A stretch of DNA of 6,372 bases from Porphyromonadaceae bacterium (GTDB lineage: Bacteria > Bacteroidota > Bacteroidia > Bacteroidales > Dysgonomonadaceae): contig JALHIE010000114.1 in NCBI GenBank assembly GCA_022840285.1, positions 1 to 6,372 on the forward strand. The letters run 5' to 3'. Shown here one piece after another: positions 5,956 through 6,372 of the stretch. Numbering within the stretch: the stretch's first letter is position 1; each line of letters starts with the position of its first letter. The translations under genes and the position numbers were made by a program. The notes under the pieces were generated by a model. The model worked only from the letters and a program-made list of their open reading frames with translations, did not search any database and was not told where the DNA came from.

Positions 5956-5966
5956 GAATGTTTACG

Positions 5967-5993
5967 TGTAATAGTTCAGACTTGATCTGACAG
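5967..5993. repeat. Putative terminal inverted repeat of the insertion sequence
   Basis: A 27-base stretch beginning TGTAATAGTTCAGACTTG and ending TCTGACAG, just beyond the 3' end of the transposase gene. The TGT start and position fit an IS tip. Confirmation needs the partner repeat at the other end, which is not in the window. Confidence 0.5.
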
Positions 5994-6008
5994 TGGGCAT
6001 TTTTTAAT

Positions 6009-6371
6009 TTATGGATTTGAGTTTTTTGAGACATAGCTGACCGGAATGGGAAAGTGGTAAGAGGGGGTATTTTCACCCCCTCGGCCATTCCAGCCAGTCG
6101 GATTATTTCTGACAAGTTGCTCTCCAGCAGCGCCTGTTTCCTCTTCATTCGACGGAGTCAAAGATACAAAATTTTGATTCAGAGTATCCAACAATTTCTC
6201 TTTTGTCAGATGAAGGCTATCTTTCCAGGTCTGCATTGGCGTCTTACCGTAACAATATTTGCCCGAATGAGGCCTTTCGTTGTTGTAGTACTTCAACCAG
6301 ATATCCACATCGATTTGCAGTTCTTCGATCGTTTTGTAAATCTTCTTCCGGAATGCAGTCGCATAAAACTC
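6009..6371 (-). CDS. DDE transposase C-terminus (integrase core, probably IS481 family), 5' end outside the window
   Basis: The minus-strand frame is open from the window edge to TAA at 6009-6011, 120 codons. GTG at 6308 is internal because family sequence (EFYATAFRKKIYKTIEELQ) precedes it. The hallmark is DIWLKYYNNERPHSGKYCYG followed by KTPMQTW, the end of an rve-type integrase core. The DDE catalytic residues, including the Glu expected shortly before EFYATAF, lie outside the window. After TPMQTW a tail of about 70 residues (KDSLHLTKEKL...SYVSKNSNP), rich in Gly, Asn and Pro, shows no domain. The protein would catalyse cut and strand transfer of the IS. IS481 rather than IS3 is my preference from the motif, not certain. 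Confidence 0.85.
   Translation of the reverse strand, partial: EFYATAFRKKIYKTIEELQIDVDIWLKYYNNERPHSGKYCYGKTPMQTWKDSLHLTKEKLLDTLNQNFVSLTPSNEEETGAAGEQLVRNNPTGWNGRGGENTPSYHFPIPVSYVSKNSNP
6061..6082. repeat. GC-rich hairpin inside the transposase 3' region
   Basis: GAGGGGGT (6061-6068) and ACCCCCTC (6075-6082) form a perfect 8-base stem with a 6-base loop. It lies inside the transposase tail about 70 bases from the IS tip. No T-run follows, so it is not a standard terminator. It could block read-through transcription or translation at the IS end, or be incidental. Confidence 0.5.
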
Positions 6372-6372
6372 T

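Larger units (their letters stand above)
5967..6372 (-). mobile_element. End of an insertion sequence (probably IS481-like), continuing beyond the window
   Basis: The element enters from the right. Its inner end is placed at 5967, where a TGT-starting sequence, TGTAATAGTTCAGACTTGAT continuing to 5993, resembles IS terminal inverted repeats; the transposase gene reads towards it and ends 42 bases before it. The opposite end and target duplication lie outside the window, so the exact boundary is unproven. It inserted 79 bases after the SWIM-like gene and disrupts no visible gene. Confidence 0.6.

Noticed and set aside
5951..6148. Minus-strand 65-codon frame crossing the insertion-sequence tip
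   Set aside because: It overlaps the well-supported transposase frame, has no recognisable domain, and reads through the terminal repeat into flanking DNA. It is best explained as a shadow frame.
1..6372. CRISPR array, tRNA, rRNA or riboswitch
   Set aside because: I saw no regular repeat-spacer pattern, no cloverleaf with a CCA-type end and no conserved aptamer core on either strand by eye.

Overview
The window looks like Bacteroidales DNA (Bacteroides, Parabacteroides, Proteiniphilum and relatives). The proteins at the left resemble the closing genes of Bacteroidales surface-polysaccharide loci. The best promoter match is the Bacteroidetes -7 box TAnnTTTG (TATCTTTG at 2076-2083), and gene starts mostly lack Shine-Dalgarno sequences. 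Genus and species cannot be settled from this sequence.

Layout. (1) 1-1982: the end of a surface-polysaccharide operon, all on +. It holds the C-terminal two thirds of a sugar-nucleotide epimerase/dehydratase, a WecA/MraY-type sugar-phosphate transferase whose N-terminus is damaged, and a WbuC-type cupin overlapping the transferase by 7 bases. (2) 1983-4286: a regulatory module on +. A promoter with a 21-bp-phased direct repeat is followed by two tandem XRE-type regulator genes of one family and an ImmA/IrrE-type zinc metallopeptidase. (3) 4421-5887: a large helical-repeat protein matching the C-terminal part of SWIM zinc-finger proteins but without the zinc finger. (4) 5967-6372: the end of an insertion sequence, entering from the right on -, with the C-terminus of a DDE transposase (probably IS481-like).

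How the genes work together. The epimerase and transferase would supply and load the first sugar on undecaprenyl phosphate, and WbuC is a small accessory cupin often found in such loci. The XRE-XRE-ImmA block has the logic of a repressor and protease switch (compare ImmR/ImmA of ICEBs1), but no target genes are identified here.

The main theme is damage. The transferase has lost its start and first membrane helix. The first XRE has lost exactly its recognition-helix segment, 19 residues in frame, as its paralogue next door shows. The second XRE ends at a poly-A run beyond which the -1 frame continues for about 70 plausible codons. The SWIM-like gene lacks its finger and is separated by a single stop codon from an open frame that begins on the ImmA stop. 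An IS sits at the right edge. This could be a decaying accessory locus, sequence or assembly error, or in part functional remodelling. The most interesting candidates are the XRE pair (a possible DNA-binding-dead partner protein) and the slippery site. I saw no RNA gene, CRISPR array or complete novel defence system.
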